A DNA stretch of 45,851 nucleotides from Magnetovibrio blakemorei (GCF_001746755.1 NZ_MCGG01000046.1:1-45851), one strand, 5' to 3'; shown: positions 32,757 to 43,199, counted from the stretch's first letter. The notes: generated from the letters alone by a model not told the origin. Translations and numbers: made by a program.

Positions 32757-33662
32757 ATGAGCGATTCAGCTGTCTTTGTTGCCCTGCCGAACCGCGGCTT
32801 GCTTAAAATAGCCGGCCCCGACGCCCACACCTATTTGCAAGGTTTGGTGTCGCAAGATGTGAAGCGCGTCACGGCAGACAGGGCCCTTTATTCGGCTTTT
32901 TTGACGCCCCAGGGCAAATACCTCTACGACTTTTTTGTGTTTGAGATGGACGGCGCGCTGATGCTGGACTGCGAAGCCGATCGCCGCTCGGACTTTTTCA
33001 AGCGCCTCAGCATGTACAAACTGCGCTCCGACGTGACCCTCAGCGATGTGAGTGATGACTATCAGGTCTACGGTGTCCTTGCCCCCATGGGCTTTTCGGA
33101 ACGCGGCGCCGCCAAAGCCCTCGGCACGGGCACAGGCGTCGTTTATGCCGACCCCCGGCTGTTGGACATGGGCTGTCGCGCCGTCTTGGCCCAAGGCGAC
33201 ACAACGCCGCTGGAAAGCGCCAGCCTCAGTGCTGGCACGTTTGACGACTATGAGCATCAACGCATCACATTGGGCTTGGCAGACGGCAGCCGCGACATGG
33301 GCGTGGACAAGGCCTTGTTGCTGGAATTCGGCTTTGAAGAATTGGACGGCGTCAGTTTTTCCAAGGGCTGTTTCATGGGCCAAGAACTGACCGCGCGCAC
33401 CCGCTATCGCGGCTTGGTCAAAAAACGTCTATTACCGGTTAAAATAGACGGCCCCGCTCCGGCACCGGGAACCGTGTTCGAAATCGATGGCCGCGAAGCG
33501 GGCGAAATGAAAACCAGTGTGGGCGATGTGGGTCTTGCCCTCATTCGCATTGATAAATTGGGCGATAAATTGGGCGAAGACGTCAGCTATACATGCGCAG
33601 ACGCAACGCTTCATCCAAACGTTCCCAGTTGGGTCGTGTTTCAAAAACAGGAAGACAAATAG
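32757..33662 (+). CDS. ygfZ: Folate-binding YgfZ/CAF17-family protein
   Basis: The 301-residue protein resembles aminomethyltransferase and belongs to the YgfZ family, which aids repair or assembly of some iron-sulfur enzymes in a folate-dependent way. The signature KGCFMGQELTARTRYRG (~206-222) contains the functional Cys. The N-terminal LPNRGLLKIAGPDAHTYLQGL is typical. The start at 32757 (MSDSAVF) fits the family; the ATG at 32742 is five codons upstream. No strong SD is visible. It is followed by a methyltransferase gene 3 nt later. Confidence 0.88.
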   Translation: MSDSAVFVALPNRGLLKIAGPDAHTYLQGLVSQDVKRVTADRALYSAFLTPQGKYLYDFFVFEMDGALMLDCEADRRSDFFKRLSMYKLRSDVTLSDVSDDYQVYGVLAPMGFSERGAAKALGTGTGVVYADPRLLDMGCRAVLAQGDTTPLESASLSAGTFDDYEHQRITLGLADGSRDMGVDKALLLEFGFEELDGVSFSKGCFMGQELTARTRYRGLVKKRLLPVKIDGPAPAPGTVFEIDGREAGEMKTSVGDVGLALIRIDKLGDKLGEDVSYTCADATLHPNVPSWVVFQKQEDK

Positions 33663-33665
33663 CTT

Positions 33666-34313
33666 ATGCCTCTCGCCCCACCTGAAGATATCGGCGAACT
33701 GCTGAATTTAATATCGATGGCCTACACGTACCGCGTCAATCAATGCGGCCCGGTGGCCAATGGCGTGTTTTGGAAAGACAAGGACGGCCAAGAGCTGCGC
33801 TATGAGCTGCTTTTACAAGCCATCGAAGAACAAGACTTAAACGGTCCCATCACCGTCAACGATTTGGGCTGCGGCTATGGAGCCCTTTTCGATCTGATGG
33901 CCGACCAGCCGATGATGCAAGGCGGGCACTATTACGGTTATGACATTTCCCCCAAAATGATCAGTGAGGCACAGGCGCACCACGCAGATCCCCGGGCCAC
34001 CTTCATTGAAAGCCCTGTCGCCACAATGACCGCCGATTATTCTTTTGTGTCCGGTACATACAATATGAATTTTGGCGCCCGCAGAGACATTTGGAATGAC
34101 TACGTGCAAACCAGTCTGAAACGCCTGTGGGACAAGACCACCAAGGTCATGGCCTTCAACATGTTGGATGCGTCTTCAGAGCAACGGATGCTGGATTTGT
34201 TTTACGCGGACAAAAAAATGTATCTGGAATTCGCCCTGACCTTGTCCCCGGAAGTCGAGATCGTTGACGACTATCCGTTAGACGATTTCACCATTTATGT
34301 GAAACGCATCTAA
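33666..34313 (+). CDS. SAM-dependent class I methyltransferase
   Basis: The 215-residue protein has motif I NDLGCGYGALFD (~60-71) and a YYGYDISPKMISEAQ acidic loop that binds the ribose of SAM. The target is unknown. It starts 3 nt after the YgfZ-like gene with GGAAG upstream, so both are probably one operon. Its stop codon overlaps that of the opposite ArsC-like gene (34310-34313). Confidence 0.85.
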   Translation: MPLAPPEDIGELLNLISMAYTYRVNQCGPVANGVFWKDKDGQELRYELLLQAIEEQDLNGPITVNDLGCGYGALFDLMADQPMMQGGHYYGYDISPKMISEAQAHHADPRATFIESPVATMTADYSFVSGTYNMNFGARRDIWNDYVQTSLKRLWDKTTKVMAFNMLDASSEQRMLDLFYADKKMYLEFALTLSPEVEIVDDYPLDDFTIYVKRI

Positions 34314-34801
34314 GGCGCAACGCGTTCCAATAACGAGATCAAAGCCTCGCCGCGCACGTTGTTGGTGGGCAGCCCCGCCAACTTCAGCATTTGCTGTTCC
34401 ATATCGCCATAGCAGCGGCGAAAGGCCCCGATACGCTGGTCGTCATCGCCGTCAAACAATTCGGGGTCCTTAAACCCCCAATGCACATGTACGGGGTTAG
34501 AATACCAAATCGGCTGAGGTATGGACTTCAGAGTATCACTTAACGTGATCACCACGTCCAAGCGCGGCGCATCGGGCACCACAAACGCGGACCAACTTTT
34601 GGAATATTGTTCCGACGTGTCGTAGCCCACTTGATGAAGCGTTTCTTTGACGTAGGCGTTGATTTGCCCTTTGGGTTTATTACCCGCACTAAACGCCCGA
34701 AAACGACCTTGTCCAACCTTGTTCAGCAAGGCTTCGGCGATGATGCTGAGACATGTATTGTGCGGACACAAAAAAAGCACGTTCAAGGGTTCATCTGTCA
34801 T
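34310..34801 (-). CDS. ArsC-like low-Mr phosphatase-fold protein lacking the catalytic Arg
   Basis: The 163-residue protein has the fold of thioredoxin-dependent arsenate reductases and low-Mr tyrosine phosphatases. The P-loop reads LCPHNTCLSIIAEALLN, where the family has Cx5R-S: the nucleophile Cys is present but the Arg that binds the oxyanion is Leu (codon CTC). The downstream DVVITLSDTLK and WGFKDPELFDGDDDQ segments, with the Asp-Pro motif, are conserved. It may be inactive, or have a changed role. It is not near other ars genes. Confidence 0.8.
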   Translation of the reverse strand: MTDEPLNVLFLCPHNTCLSIIAEALLNKVGQGRFRAFSAGNKPKGQINAYVKETLHQVGYDTSEQYSKSWSAFVVPDAPRLDVVITLSDTLKSIPQPIWYSNPVHVHWGFKDPELFDGDDDQRIGAFRRCYGDMEQQMLKLAGLPTNNVRGEALISLLERVAP

Positions 34802-34839
34802 TCAGGTCTGCGTGTCCTCAAAAGCCAATGATGCACGGT

Positions 34840-37527
34840 TTAAGCGTTGGTTTTAACGTCCCCCCCCAGCGCAGCCTGAGCGGCGGCAAGGCGTGCAATG
34901 GGGACACGGTACGGTGAACACGACACATAGTCGAGGCCTGTGTCGTGACAAAAATGAATTGAGGCCGGATCGCCACCGTGTTCGCCACAAATACCGACTT
35001 TCAAACCGGGGCGCTCTGCACGTCCCCGCTCGGTACCGATTTTGACCAGTTCACCAACACCCGCTTGGTCGATGGTGACAAACGGGTCGAATTGCATGAC
35101 GCCTTTTTCACGGTAAATCTGCAAGAATCGGCCCGCATCATCGCGCGACAGGCCGTAGGTGGTCTGGGTGAGATCATTGGTACCAAAGCTAAAGAATTCG
35201 GCGTCCTTGGCGATTTCCCCGGCTTGCAGGGCAGCACGCGGAAGCTCGATCATGGTGCCCACATGGTAGCTCAGTTCTACGCCCTGCTCAGCCAGAACCG
35301 CGTCCGCCGTTTTGACAACCAGAGCCTTCAGGCGAGTGAGTTCTTCCCGGTCCGCCACCAAAGGAATCATCACTTCGGGGTAAATGGTGTGCCCGGATTT
35401 CACCAGATCCGCAGCCGCTTCGAAAATGGCGCGGGTCTGCATTTCGTAAATTTCCGGATAGGTGATCGCCAAACGACAACCACGATGACCCAGCATGGGA
35501 TTGAACTCGTGCAAGTCTTTGGACCGTCGGATGATGTCTTCAGCAGACACCCCCAAGGCCTTCGCCACGTTTTCAATATCGGCGGGTTGATCGGGCAAAA
35601 ACTCATGCAGCGGCGGATCGAGCAAACGGATGGTGACCGGAAGGCCTTCCATAATGCTCAGCAGTTGTGAAAAGTCTTGGCGTTGATAGGGCAGCAATTT
35701 GTCCAACGCGACCCGACGGGCTTGTTCGTCGGAAGCCAAGATCATTTCACGCATGTGGATGATGCGTTCGGGGTCAAAAAACATATGTTCGGTGCGCGCC
35801 AAGCCGATGCCTTGAGCACCAAATCCGCGTGCCACCTTGGCGTCCGTGGGCGTTTCCGCATTGGCCCGCACCCCTAAACGACGGACTTGGTCGGCCCAGC
35901 CCATCAGCGTGCCGAAATCGCCGCTGAATTCCGGCTCGACGGTCGGCACGGTGCCTCGCATCAGTTGCCCGGCGGACCCGTCCACCGTAACCAGGTCGCC
36001 TTCTTTCAACACGACGCCCATGGCCGTCAGGGTTTTGTCTTTCACGTTGACGGTGATATCGCCCATCCCGGAAATACACGGTTTGCCCATGCCCCGCGCC
36101 ACCACGGCGGCGTGCGACGTCATGCCGCCCCGAGTGGTGATGATGCCTTTGGACACATGCATGCCACTGATGTCTTCAGGTGAGGTTTCCACCCGCGCCA
36201 AGATAACCGCTTCGCCGCGTTCCGCCCATTCTTCGGCAGCTTTGGCGGTGAACACCAACTTGCCGAACGCGGCGCCCGGCGATGCCGGCAGGCCTTGGCC
36301 CAAAATGTCACGTGGGGCCTTGGGGTCCAAGGTCGGGTGCAGCAGCTGGTCCAAATGCGACGGCTCAATCCGGCGGATGGCTTCGTTGCTGTCAATTAGA
36401 CCTTCGCTCACCATGTCCACGGCGATTTTCAAGGCCGCCTTGGTGGTGCGTTTGCCGCCTCGCGTTTGCAAAATCCACAACTTCCCTTTTTGGATGGTGA
36501 ATTCCATATCTTGCATGTCGCTGTAGTGACGTTCCAAGGCATGACGCACGTCGTCCAGTTCTGCGTAGAGCTTGGGCATGAGCTCTTCCAGGCTGGGCAA
36601 ATGCAGGCTTGAACGTTCCTTCTCCGAATTGGACAAAGGTTGCGGCGTGCGAATGCCGGCGACCACGTCTTCGCCTTGGGCGTTGACCAAGTATTCGCCG
36701 TAAAACATATTTTCCCCGGTTGACGGATTGCGCGTGAAGCACACCCCCGTCGCACTGTCGTCGCCCATGTTGCCGAACACCATGGCTTGCACGTTGACCG
36801 CTGTACCCCATTCGTCGGAGATATCGTGCAGCATGCGGTACGTCTGCGCCCGCTTGTTGGTCCAGCTGTGAAACACCGCGCCGATGGCCGCCCACAATTG
36901 CTGGCGAGGATCCTGGGGAAACGGATTGCCGGTCTGCTTTTCGATGGCGCCGATGTATTTGGGTAGCAAAGCCTTCCAATCATCAACCGTCAAATCCGTG
37001 TCTAAGGTCAGGGCATGATCAAGCTTGTAGTCTTCCAGCAAATCTTCGAAATGATAATGGTCGACGCCCAACACCACATCGCCGAACATCTGCACAAAAC
37101 GACGATAGCTATCGTAGGCAAAGCGACCATCACCCGTTTCTGCGGCCAGAATTTCCACCGCTTCGTCGTTGAGGCCCAAATTCAACACCGTATCCATCAT
37201 GCCCGGCATGGAAGCCCGGGCACCGGAGCGCACGGACAGCAACAAAACCTTGCCTTCATCCGCACCGCCGCCGAACGGCGCGCCCATGATGGTTTCCAGC
37301 TTGGCAATGGCCGCATTGACTTGATCGTTCAAACCGTCGGGATAATCGCCTTTGGACGCCACAAAGTGGGTGCAGACCTCTGTGGTGAGGGTGAAGCCCG
37401 GCGGCACCGAGAGGCCGATGGCGCTCATCTCATGCAGGTTGGCACCCTTGCCGCCCAAAAGGTTGCGCATGGTGGAGCGCCCTTCTGCGGCACCTCCCCC
37501 GAATGAATAGGTCCACTTTTGAGACAT
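34840..37527 (-). CDS. ppdK: Pyruvate, phosphate dikinase
   Basis: The 895-residue cytoplasmic enzyme interconverts pyruvate, ATP and phosphate with PEP, AMP and PPi. The ATP-grasp N-domain starts FGGGAAEGRSTMRNLLGGKGANLHEM. The phospho-His is in GGMTSHAAVVARGMGKPCISG (~455). The PEP domain has GLARTEHMFF, FFSFGTNDLTQ and CGEHGGDPASIHFC. Length is normal. GGAG lies 8 nt before the ATG. It follows glyS by 13 nt, an arrangement common in alphaproteobacteria. Confidence 0.96.
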   Translation of the reverse strand: MSQKWTYSFGGGAAEGRSTMRNLLGGKGANLHEMSAIGLSVPPGFTLTTEVCTHFVASKGDYPDGLNDQVNAAIAKLETIMGAPFGGGADEGKVLLLSVRSGARASMPGMMDTVLNLGLNDEAVEILAAETGDGRFAYDSYRRFVQMFGDVVLGVDHYHFEDLLEDYKLDHALTLDTDLTVDDWKALLPKYIGAIEKQTGNPFPQDPRQQLWAAIGAVFHSWTNKRAQTYRMLHDISDEWGTAVNVQAMVFGNMGDDSATGVCFTRNPSTGENMFYGEYLVNAQGEDVVAGIRTPQPLSNSEKERSSLHLPSLEELMPKLYAELDDVRHALERHYSDMQDMEFTIQKGKLWILQTRGGKRTTKAALKIAVDMVSEGLIDSNEAIRRIEPSHLDQLLHPTLDPKAPRDILGQGLPASPGAAFGKLVFTAKAAEEWAERGEAVILARVETSPEDISGMHVSKGIITTRGGMTSHAAVVARGMGKPCISGMGDITVNVKDKTLTAMGVVLKEGDLVTVDGSAGQLMRGTVPTVEPEFSGDFGTLMGWADQVRRLGVRANAETPTDAKVARGFGAQGIGLARTEHMFFDPERIIHMREMILASDEQARRVALDKLLPYQRQDFSQLLSIMEGLPVTIRLLDPPLHEFLPDQPADIENVAKALGVSAEDIIRRSKDLHEFNPMLGHRGCRLAITYPEIYEMQTRAIFEAAADLVKSGHTIYPEVMIPLVADREELTRLKALVVKTADAVLAEQGVELSYHVGTMIELPRAALQAGEIAKDAEFFSFGTNDLTQTTYGLSRDDAGRFLQIYREKGVMQFDPFVTIDQAGVGELVKIGTERGRAERPGLKVGICGEHGGDPASIHFCHDTGLDYVSCSPYRVPIARLAAAQAALGGDVKTNA

Positions 37528-37540
37528 GGTACTGGCTCCG

Positions 37541-39688
37541 TTAACCTTCGATTTTAGAAAAATCCGCGATTTCGCCCATCACACTTTGTATTTGAGATAG
37601 GAGCTTCAACCGATTTTCACGAACAGTTTTATCATCTGCATTGACCAAAACAGCTTCAAAGAAGACATCCAAGGGCCCGCGCAATTGGGCCAAGGCCGAC
37701 ATAGCGTCAGAGAACTTTTCGTCTGCCACCAGGGCTTTGCTGGTTGCGCCTGCCGCCTTCAAGGCCTGAAACAAGGTGCGTTCGGCATCTTCGACAAAGG
37801 CGCTTTCGTTGGGCGTACCTTGATAGGACGCTCCGTCTTTCTTTTCTTCAATGCGCAAAATGTTGGTGGCGCGCTTGTGCGCAGCCAAAAGGTTTGCACC
37901 ATCGTCCGTGGCGACAAACGCCGAAAGCGCATCGACCCGCGCCAACAAGCGCACCAAGTCGTCTTCGCCGCCTAACGAGAACACTGCATCAATCAAATCA
38001 TGCCGCACGCCCTCACCCTTCAAATGGACTTTGAGACGGTCGGCGAAGAAGGCCAGAAGGTCGTATGGAAGAGCCGTATCTCCAACCGCACCAGCAAACA
38101 CTTCCCCACCACGAATATCAGGATCATCGAGTAATTTTTTCTTTTCAATATACCGACGTCCGGTCTCATTAGAAACGTGCAGGCAATGCTGTTTGTAAAA
38201 GAGATCGGTTAACGGGATCCGCAATTTATTCTCAACGATCAGACGAATCACGCCCAAGGCGGCACGCCGCAGGGCAAACGGGTCTTTTGATCCGGTGGGC
38301 TTTTCATCGATGGTCCAAAAGCCCGCCAAGGTGTCGAGCTTGTCGGCCATCGCCACGGCCACCGAGACCGGGGCGGTTGGACACGCATCGCCTGGTCCAA
38401 CCGGAGAATAATGTTCGGCGATGGCGTTGGCGACATCCAGGCTTTCGCCGTCGGCCAGGGCGTAATAACGCCCCATCACGCCTTGCAGTTCGGGGAATTC
38501 ACCGACCATGCCCGTGACCAGATCGGCCTTGGCCAACCGCGCCGCCGAGCGCACGTGATCGCGATCGGCACCGGGAATGTAGGCGCAAAGGTCTGCGGAC
38601 AAGGCTTGCACGCGATCGATTTTTTCATCGACCGTGCCCAGCTTGGCGTGAAACACGATGTCTTTGAGTGCAGGTGTGCGTGACGCCAGAGAGGTCTTGC
38701 GGTCTTGGTCCCAGAAGAACTTGGCGTCTGACAACCGTGCGCGCAGCACCCGCTCGTTGCCCGCTACGATGGCCTCACCGCCGTCGGTCGCCATTTGGTT
38801 GGCGACGACGATGAAGTTAGGGGCCAAAGTGCCGTCGGCGTTCAACACGGTGAAGTATTTTTGGTTGATGCGCATGGTGGTGGTGAGCACCTCGGGCGGC
38901 ACTTCCATGAACTCGGCATCGATGGAACCCATCAGCACGACCGGCCATTCGATCAGCCCGGTGACTTCCTGCAGCAGGCCCTCATCGGGGCGCAGGGTGA
39001 GGCCCGCATTTTCCGCCAGTTTTTCCGCTTGAGAAACGATTTCGGCGCGCCGCTCGGATGGACACAGCATCACATGGGCGTCCATCAACTTGGCGCGGTA
39101 ATCGGCAAAGTTCGTCACCGCGATGGGGCCGGGGTTTAAGAAGCGATGGCCGAAGGTGTGTTGGTTGGCGGTGCAGTGTTCAAACGTGACCGGAACAACG
39201 CTACCGCCAAACAACGCGAGGATATTGTGCAAGGGTCGCACCCAGCGTTTTGTGCCTGCGCCCCAGCGCATGGATTTGGGCCACGGCAGCGCGTTGATGG
39301 CCGCGTCCAAAAGCCCCGGCAGCACTTGGAGGGTCGGCTCGCCCTTCTTTTCGATCACCGCGAAGTAGAACATCTTGCCCTTGACGTCGCGCTGTTCGCA
39401 ATCGTCCAAAGACATATCGCCCAAGGACTTCACGAAGCCTGCCAAGGCCTGTTCCGGCGCGCCCACTTGGGGGCCTTTGCGTTCGTCTTTGACGTCGGGT
39501 TGTTTTTCGGGCAAGCCGTCGATCACCAGCGCCAAGCGACGCGGGGTGACGAAGGCTTCGGACTTGGTCCAATCGAGCCCGGCTTTTTTCAAGCCGTCTT
39601 CGACCAGACGTTTTAAATCCGCCGCCGCCGTCGCTTGCATGCGCGCGGGAATTTCTTCGGAAAACAGTTCGAGGAGCAACTCGGCCAT
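37541..39688 (-). CDS. glyS: Glycyl-tRNA synthetase beta subunit
   Basis: The 715-residue subunit of the heterotetrameric GlyRS binds tRNA and includes an HD-like domain and a C-terminal anticodon-binding part. The start [17 protein letters not shown] is the family hallmark, so I chose ATG 39688 although the frame is open further upstream. The ATG overlaps the glyQ stop codon (TAATG), so translation is coupled. The ppdK gene follows 13 nt after the stop. Confidence 0.96.
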   Translation of the reverse strand: MAELLLELFSEEIPARMQATAAADLKRLVEDGLKKAGLDWTKSEAFVTPRRLALVIDGLPEKQPDVKDERKGPQVGAPEQALAGFVKSLGDMSLDDCEQRDVKGKMFYFAVIEKKGEPTLQVLPGLLDAAINALPWPKSMRWGAGTKRWVRPLHNILALFGGSVVPVTFEHCTANQHTFGHRFLNPGPIAVTNFADYRAKLMDAHVMLCPSERRAEIVSQAEKLAENAGLTLRPDEGLLQEVTGLIEWPVVLMGSIDAEFMEVPPEVLTTTMRINQKYFTVLNADGTLAPNFIVVANQMATDGGEAIVAGNERVLRARLSDAKFFWDQDRKTSLASRTPALKDIVFHAKLGTVDEKIDRVQALSADLCAYIPGADRDHVRSAARLAKADLVTGMVGEFPELQGVMGRYYALADGESLDVANAIAEHYSPVGPGDACPTAPVSVAVAMADKLDTLAGFWTIDEKPTGSKDPFALRRAALGVIRLIVENKLRIPLTDLFYKQHCLHVSNETGRRYIEKKKLLDDPDIRGGEVFAGAVGDTALPYDLLAFFADRLKVHLKGEGVRHDLIDAVFSLGGEDDLVRLLARVDALSAFVATDDGANLLAAHKRATNILRIEEKKDGASYQGTPNESAFVEDAERTLFQALKAAGATSKALVADEKFSDAMSALAQLRGPLDVFFEAVLVNADDKTVRENRLKLLSQIQSVMGEIADFSKIEG

Positions 39689-40578
39689 TATGCGCACTCC
39701 CCTTCGCCCAAAAGCCAGGCTTCGCAGCAGCCCTTCGACAGCGCCCGCACCCGCCCGATGTAGGCTTGGCGTTCGGTCACAGAAATGACGCCCCTGGCAT
39801 CCAACAGGTTGAAGGTGTGCGACGCCTTGATGCATTGCTCATAAGCGGGCAGCGCCAAGGGCTTCTCCAAGCCCAACAGGCGCTGGCAATTCTTTTCCGC
39901 GTCAGAAAACTGGCTGAACAGAATGTCGGTGTCGGCGTGTTCAAAGTTATAAGCCGACTGCTCGACTTCATTGCGCTTGAACACATCACCGTAGCGCACC
40001 CCGGCACCGTTCCAATCCAAGTCGTAGACGTTTTCAACCCCTTGGATATACATGGCCAAGCGTTCCAGCCCGTAGGTCAGTTCCACCGCGACCGGATCGC
40101 ATTCGATCCCACCGACTTGCTGAAAATAGGTGAACTGCGACACTTCCATGCCGTCGCACCACACTTCCCAGCCCAGCCCCCACGCGCCCAAAGTCGGGCT
40201 TTCCCAATCGTCTTCGACAAAACGGATGTCGTGTTTGGCGGAATCGATGCCTAAGGTTTTGAGGCTGTCTAAGTAAAGCTCTTGGCTGTTGGGCGGCGAT
40301 GGTTTCAAGATCGCTTGAAATTGGTAGTAATGCTGCAAACGGTTGGGGTTTTCCCCATAACGGCCATCGGTGGGGCGGCGTGACGGCTGCACGTAGGCGG
40401 CCTTCCACGGTTTTGGCCCCAGGGCCCGCAAAGTGGTTGCGGGATGGAAGGTCCCCGCGCCGACTTCTTGGTCATGGGGCTGCAACAACACACAGCCGTG
40501 CCCTGCCCAAAAGGTTTGCAGCTTCAAAATGAGGTTTTGAAAGCAGGTATCGGAATTGGGTGCAGGCACACCGGACAT
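39688..40578 (-). CDS. glyQ: Glycyl-tRNA synthetase alpha subunit
   Basis: The 296-residue catalytic subunit charges tRNA-Gly with GlyS. Visible family motifs are [20 protein letters not shown] (~23-42), [23 protein letters not shown] and the [18 protein letters not shown] region. Length is normal for the bacterial alpha subunit. AAGG lies about 10 nt before the ATG. It heads the glyQ-glyS-ppdK operon; its promoter should lie between 40579 and 40739, where I see no clear elements. Confidence 0.96.
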   Translation of the reverse strand: MSGVPAPNSDTCFQNLILKLQTFWAGHGCVLLQPHDQEVGAGTFHPATTLRALGPKPWKAAYVQPSRRPTDGRYGENPNRLQHYYQFQAILKPSPPNSQELYLDSLKTLGIDSAKHDIRFVEDDWESPTLGAWGLGWEVWCDGMEVSQFTYFQQVGGIECDPVAVELTYGLERLAMYIQGVENVYDLDWNGAGVRYGDVFKRNEVEQSAYNFEHADTDILFSQFSDAEKNCQRLLGLEKPLALPAYEQCIKASHTFNLLDARGVISVTERQAYIGRVRALSKGCCEAWLLGEGECA

Positions 40579-40739
40579 TGGACATAAACCTTAGAAAACG
40601 ATCTGAAATATTGGGGCGAAAACGATAATGTTGCAGCGCGGCGAAGATAGCGCCTTAAAACGGGCCGGGTCAAGGCGGGAACGCTCTGAATAGCTTGTTT
40701 AACCGCTGCTTTAACCGCGTTAAAATGAACTCAGACGAC

Positions 40740-41024
40740 TCACCCCGTAAACGGGCAGTCGTCGCGCCCGCAAGACTGCGCCCCACGGGTCACGTAAGCC
40801 TTGCAAACGGTGCATTCGATCATGTCTTCAACGCCGTCTTGAGCCGGGGATGAAGCAGGGGGCGGTTTCGCAGCTGAAGAGGTCTTGCGTTGAGGGCGTG
40901 AAACGGACTCGCGCGCAGAAGCTTCACGGTTCGCTTGCAAACGCGTGAAGTGCTGAAAAGCTTTCCACACCGCATAAACGACGGCGACGGTGAAAATGAG
41001 TTTGATAAAGCTAAAACCGAACAT
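40740..41024 (-). CDS. Small membrane-anchored zinc-ribbon protein
   Basis: The 94-residue protein has one N-terminal membrane helix (~5-22), a polar linker (~30-65) and a C-terminal CxxC...CxxxxC zinc-ribbon-like motif (ECTVCKAYVTRGAQSCGRDDC). It is not assigned a function. The gene is the last of the DUF2007/TrmN6 run, 31 nt after the previous stop. A short hairpin in the mRNA (5-bp stem, plus-strand bases 41026-41041) covers the Shine-Dalgarno sequence AGAGGGG. Confidence 0.75.
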   Translation of the reverse strand: MFGFSFIKLIFTVAVVYAVWKAFQHFTRLQANREASARESVSRPQRKTSSAAKPPPASSPAQDGVEDMIECTVCKAYVTRGAQSCGRDDCPFTG

Positions 41025-41055
41025 ACCCCTCTTGTAAGGGGGCGCTGACGGATGG

Positions 41056-41820
41056 TCAAACCCTTAAACGCAAGGCCCCGCCCCTCAACACCGCGTCCGC
41101 CCGTTCGGTGTAGGAACCGTCGGAGTTGTGCAAAACCATTCCGGCCGACAATTGCAGGGGTGTCTTCAGGCCTTTGCGCGCCCGTACGATGACCCGGTTG
41201 GCGACAACCCGGTGGGCGATGGCCTCGTCTTCATATTTGGGCCACAGCGGAAACACGGTGATTTCCCCCGCCCGCCCCGACAACCCGGTCAATAAATCCG
41301 CCAAACGATCCGCACGCTGTATGAAGGTGATGGAACCCTTGGTGCGGCAAAACTTGAGCGCCGCGTCGATCCAATCGCTCAACGTGGCATCCCCTTCCAC
41401 ATGGGCGATTTTTTTAGACGCATTGGGCGGCGGATGGCCCCGATCATCGCTAAGATAAGGCGGATTGGCGAACACATGGGCGTAACTGTCGGGTTGAAGC
41501 GCCGCCGGGGGGGTGAGCAAATCCCCCTCATATACCCGCAACCGATCCGCCATGGCGTTCGCTTCAACATTGGCCCGCGCCAATTGGGACAGGTGCGGCT
41601 GCACCTCCAGCCCGTCAATGTGCACGCCGGGACAACGGGTCCCTAAGCACAGCATCGCCGCGCCCACGCCACAGCCCAAATCCAAGGCCCGCTCCCCGTT
41701 TTTGACCTCGGCAGCAGCGGCCAAAAACACCGGGTCCACGGCGGCGCGGTAACCGTCTTTGGGCTGGGTTAGGAGGACTTGGCCGCTCAAAATGCGGTCG
41801 TTTGTGGTCTCAAAGCTCAT
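41056..41820 (-). CDS. TrmN6-like adenine-N6 methyltransferase
   Basis: The 254-residue protein is a class I methyltransferase of the TrmN6/HemK group, which in E. coli methylates A37 of tRNA1(Val). The SAM motif I is DLGCGVGAAMLCLG (~47-60) and the catalytic NPPY is in VFANPPYLSDD (~118-128). The N-terminal DRILSGQVLLTQPKDGYRAAVD is typical. Its ATG overlaps the DUF2007 stop (ATGA). tRNA target is inferred, not shown. Confidence 0.88.
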   Translation of the reverse strand: MSFETTNDRILSGQVLLTQPKDGYRAAVDPVFLAAAAEVKNGERALDLGCGVGAAMLCLGTRCPGVHIDGLEVQPHLSQLARANVEANAMADRLRVYEGDLLTPPAALQPDSYAHVFANPPYLSDDRGHPPPNASKKIAHVEGDATLSDWIDAALKFCRTKGSITFIQRADRLADLLTGLSGRAGEITVFPLWPKYEDEAIAHRVVANRVIVRARKGLKTPLQLSAGMVLHNSDGSYTERADAVLRGGALRLRV

Positions 41821-42041
41821 TCGTTATGACCCTGGGCAATGTGGTCGGCTTCGGCGAGAATTTCCTGGGCTTCCGCCTGATGGCGTTCCGCCACCATGAT
41901 GCGCCGTGGAATGGCGAGGACGGAACCGTCGAGGATGCTCATGTGCTCATCCAACACCAAAACCTCGATCCCCGCCCCGTCCAATTGGGCGCGAAGCCAT
42001 GAAATCAGCACCGGATCGTTGGTCCGTATCAGCTCAATCAT
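41817..42041 (-). CDS. DUF2007 domain protein
   Basis: The 74-residue product MIELIRTNDPVLISWLRAQL... matches the DUF2007 (putative signal-transducing) family in length and in the N-terminal segment LIRTNDPVLISWLRAQLDGAGI, with PRRIMVAERHQAEAQEIL at the end. Function is not known. AGGAG lies 6 nt before the ATG at 42041; further upstream starts would add unrelated residues. Its stop overlaps the methyltransferase start. It is divergent from the polyprenyl synthase gene. Confidence 0.88.
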   Translation of the reverse strand: MIELIRTNDPVLISWLRAQLDGAGIEVLVLDEHMSILDGSVLAIPRRIMVAERHQAEAQEILAEADHIAQGHNE

Positions 42042-42182
42042 GTGTCTTTCTTCTCCTAAGCCGCCCTTAAAATCAGTCAGAACGCTTGACCAATGCCCAC
42101 CTGGACGGTCATATATGCCCAACAATACTGTAAAATGGCAAATCCGCACAGCTGAACTGCAGATCGAACAGGGAGAAACGCT

Positions 42183-43199
42183 TTGGGCGTTGTTGTAAAT
42201 CTAGACCAAGAGCGTGCCAAAAGCTCACCTTTGGATCGTTTGGCCAAATTGGTCGAAGACGACCTTAAAGCCGCCAATACGGCCATTGTGGAGCGCATGC
42301 ACAGCCCGGTTTCGCTGATTCCGCAACTGGCGGGGCATATCATTGCCGCCGGGGGCAAACGCTTGCGCCCGATGCTGACGTTGGCGTCTGCGCGCATGTG
42401 CGGCTACACTGGTGACCGCCACATTTTGCTGTCGGCGTGTATCGAATTCATCCACACCGCCACCCTTTTGCACGATGACGTGGTCGACGAAAGCGATTTG
42501 CGCCGCGGCGAGGCTTCGGCCAATGCCCTGTGGGGCAACAAGGCCAGCGTTTTGGTGGGTGACTTTTTGTTCACGCGGTCCTTTGCGTTGATGGTCGAAG
42601 ACGGCGATTTGGAAGTGCTGCGCATTTTGTCGCAAGGCTCCTCCATCCTGGCCGAAGGCGAAGTGCTGCAACTGGTCACCGCCAACGACACGGAAACCAG
42701 CGAAAGCGCGTATATGGAAGTGATCGAGGCCAAAACAGCCGAACTGTTTGCCGCTGCCTCGGAGCTTGGCCCCGTCATCGCCGGACGGCCGAAAAAAGAG
42801 CAAGACGCGTTTCGCGCTTACGGCCTCAACTTGGGAATTGCGTTTCAATTGATTGATGACGTTTTGGATTTTTCTGCCAAGCAAGAAAGCCTCGGCAAAG
42901 CCGTCGGCGACGATTTCCGCGAAGGCAAAATCACCCTGCCCATCGTGCTGGCGTTTGCGCGCGGCAGCGAAGAAGAGCGCACCTTTTGGCGGCGCACCAT
43001 GGAAGAACTGGACCAAAACGACGGCGACATCAAACATGCCACCGATTTGCTGGTGAAGCACAACGCGCTCACCGACACGGTTGAGCGCGCCCGTCACTAC
43101 GGCGCGATCGCCCGCGACGCGCTCGGCGTGTTTCCCGAAAGCGACATCAAAACCGCCCTTTTGGACGTTATCGACTTCTGTATCGAACGCGCGTATTAA
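42183..43199 (+). CDS. ispB: Long-chain polyprenyl diphosphate synthase (octa/decaprenyl)
   Basis: The 338-residue enzyme extends farnesyl or geranylgeranyl diphosphate with IPP to make the ubiquinone side chain. The first Asp-rich motif is LLHDDVVDESDLRRG (~95-109) and the second is QLIDDVLDF (~222-230). GGKRLRPML binds the diphosphate. The start is TTG at 42183 with AGGGAGA upstream; no ATG fits. Chain length (8-10) cannot be decided from sequence by eye. Divergent from the DUF2007 operon. Confidence 0.92.
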   Translation: MGVVVNLDQERAKSSPLDRLAKLVEDDLKAANTAIVERMHSPVSLIPQLAGHIIAAGGKRLRPMLTLASARMCGYTGDRHILLSACIEFIHTATLLHDDVVDESDLRRGEASANALWGNKASVLVGDFLFTRSFALMVEDGDLEVLRILSQGSSILAEGEVLQLVTANDTETSESAYMEVIEAKTAELFAAASELGPVIAGRPKKEQDAFRAYGLNLGIAFQLIDDVLDFSAKQESLGKAVGDDFREGKITLPIVLAFARGSEEERTFWRRTMEELDQNDGDIKHATDLLVKHNALTDTVERARHYGAIARDALGVFPESDIKTALLDVIDFCIERAY

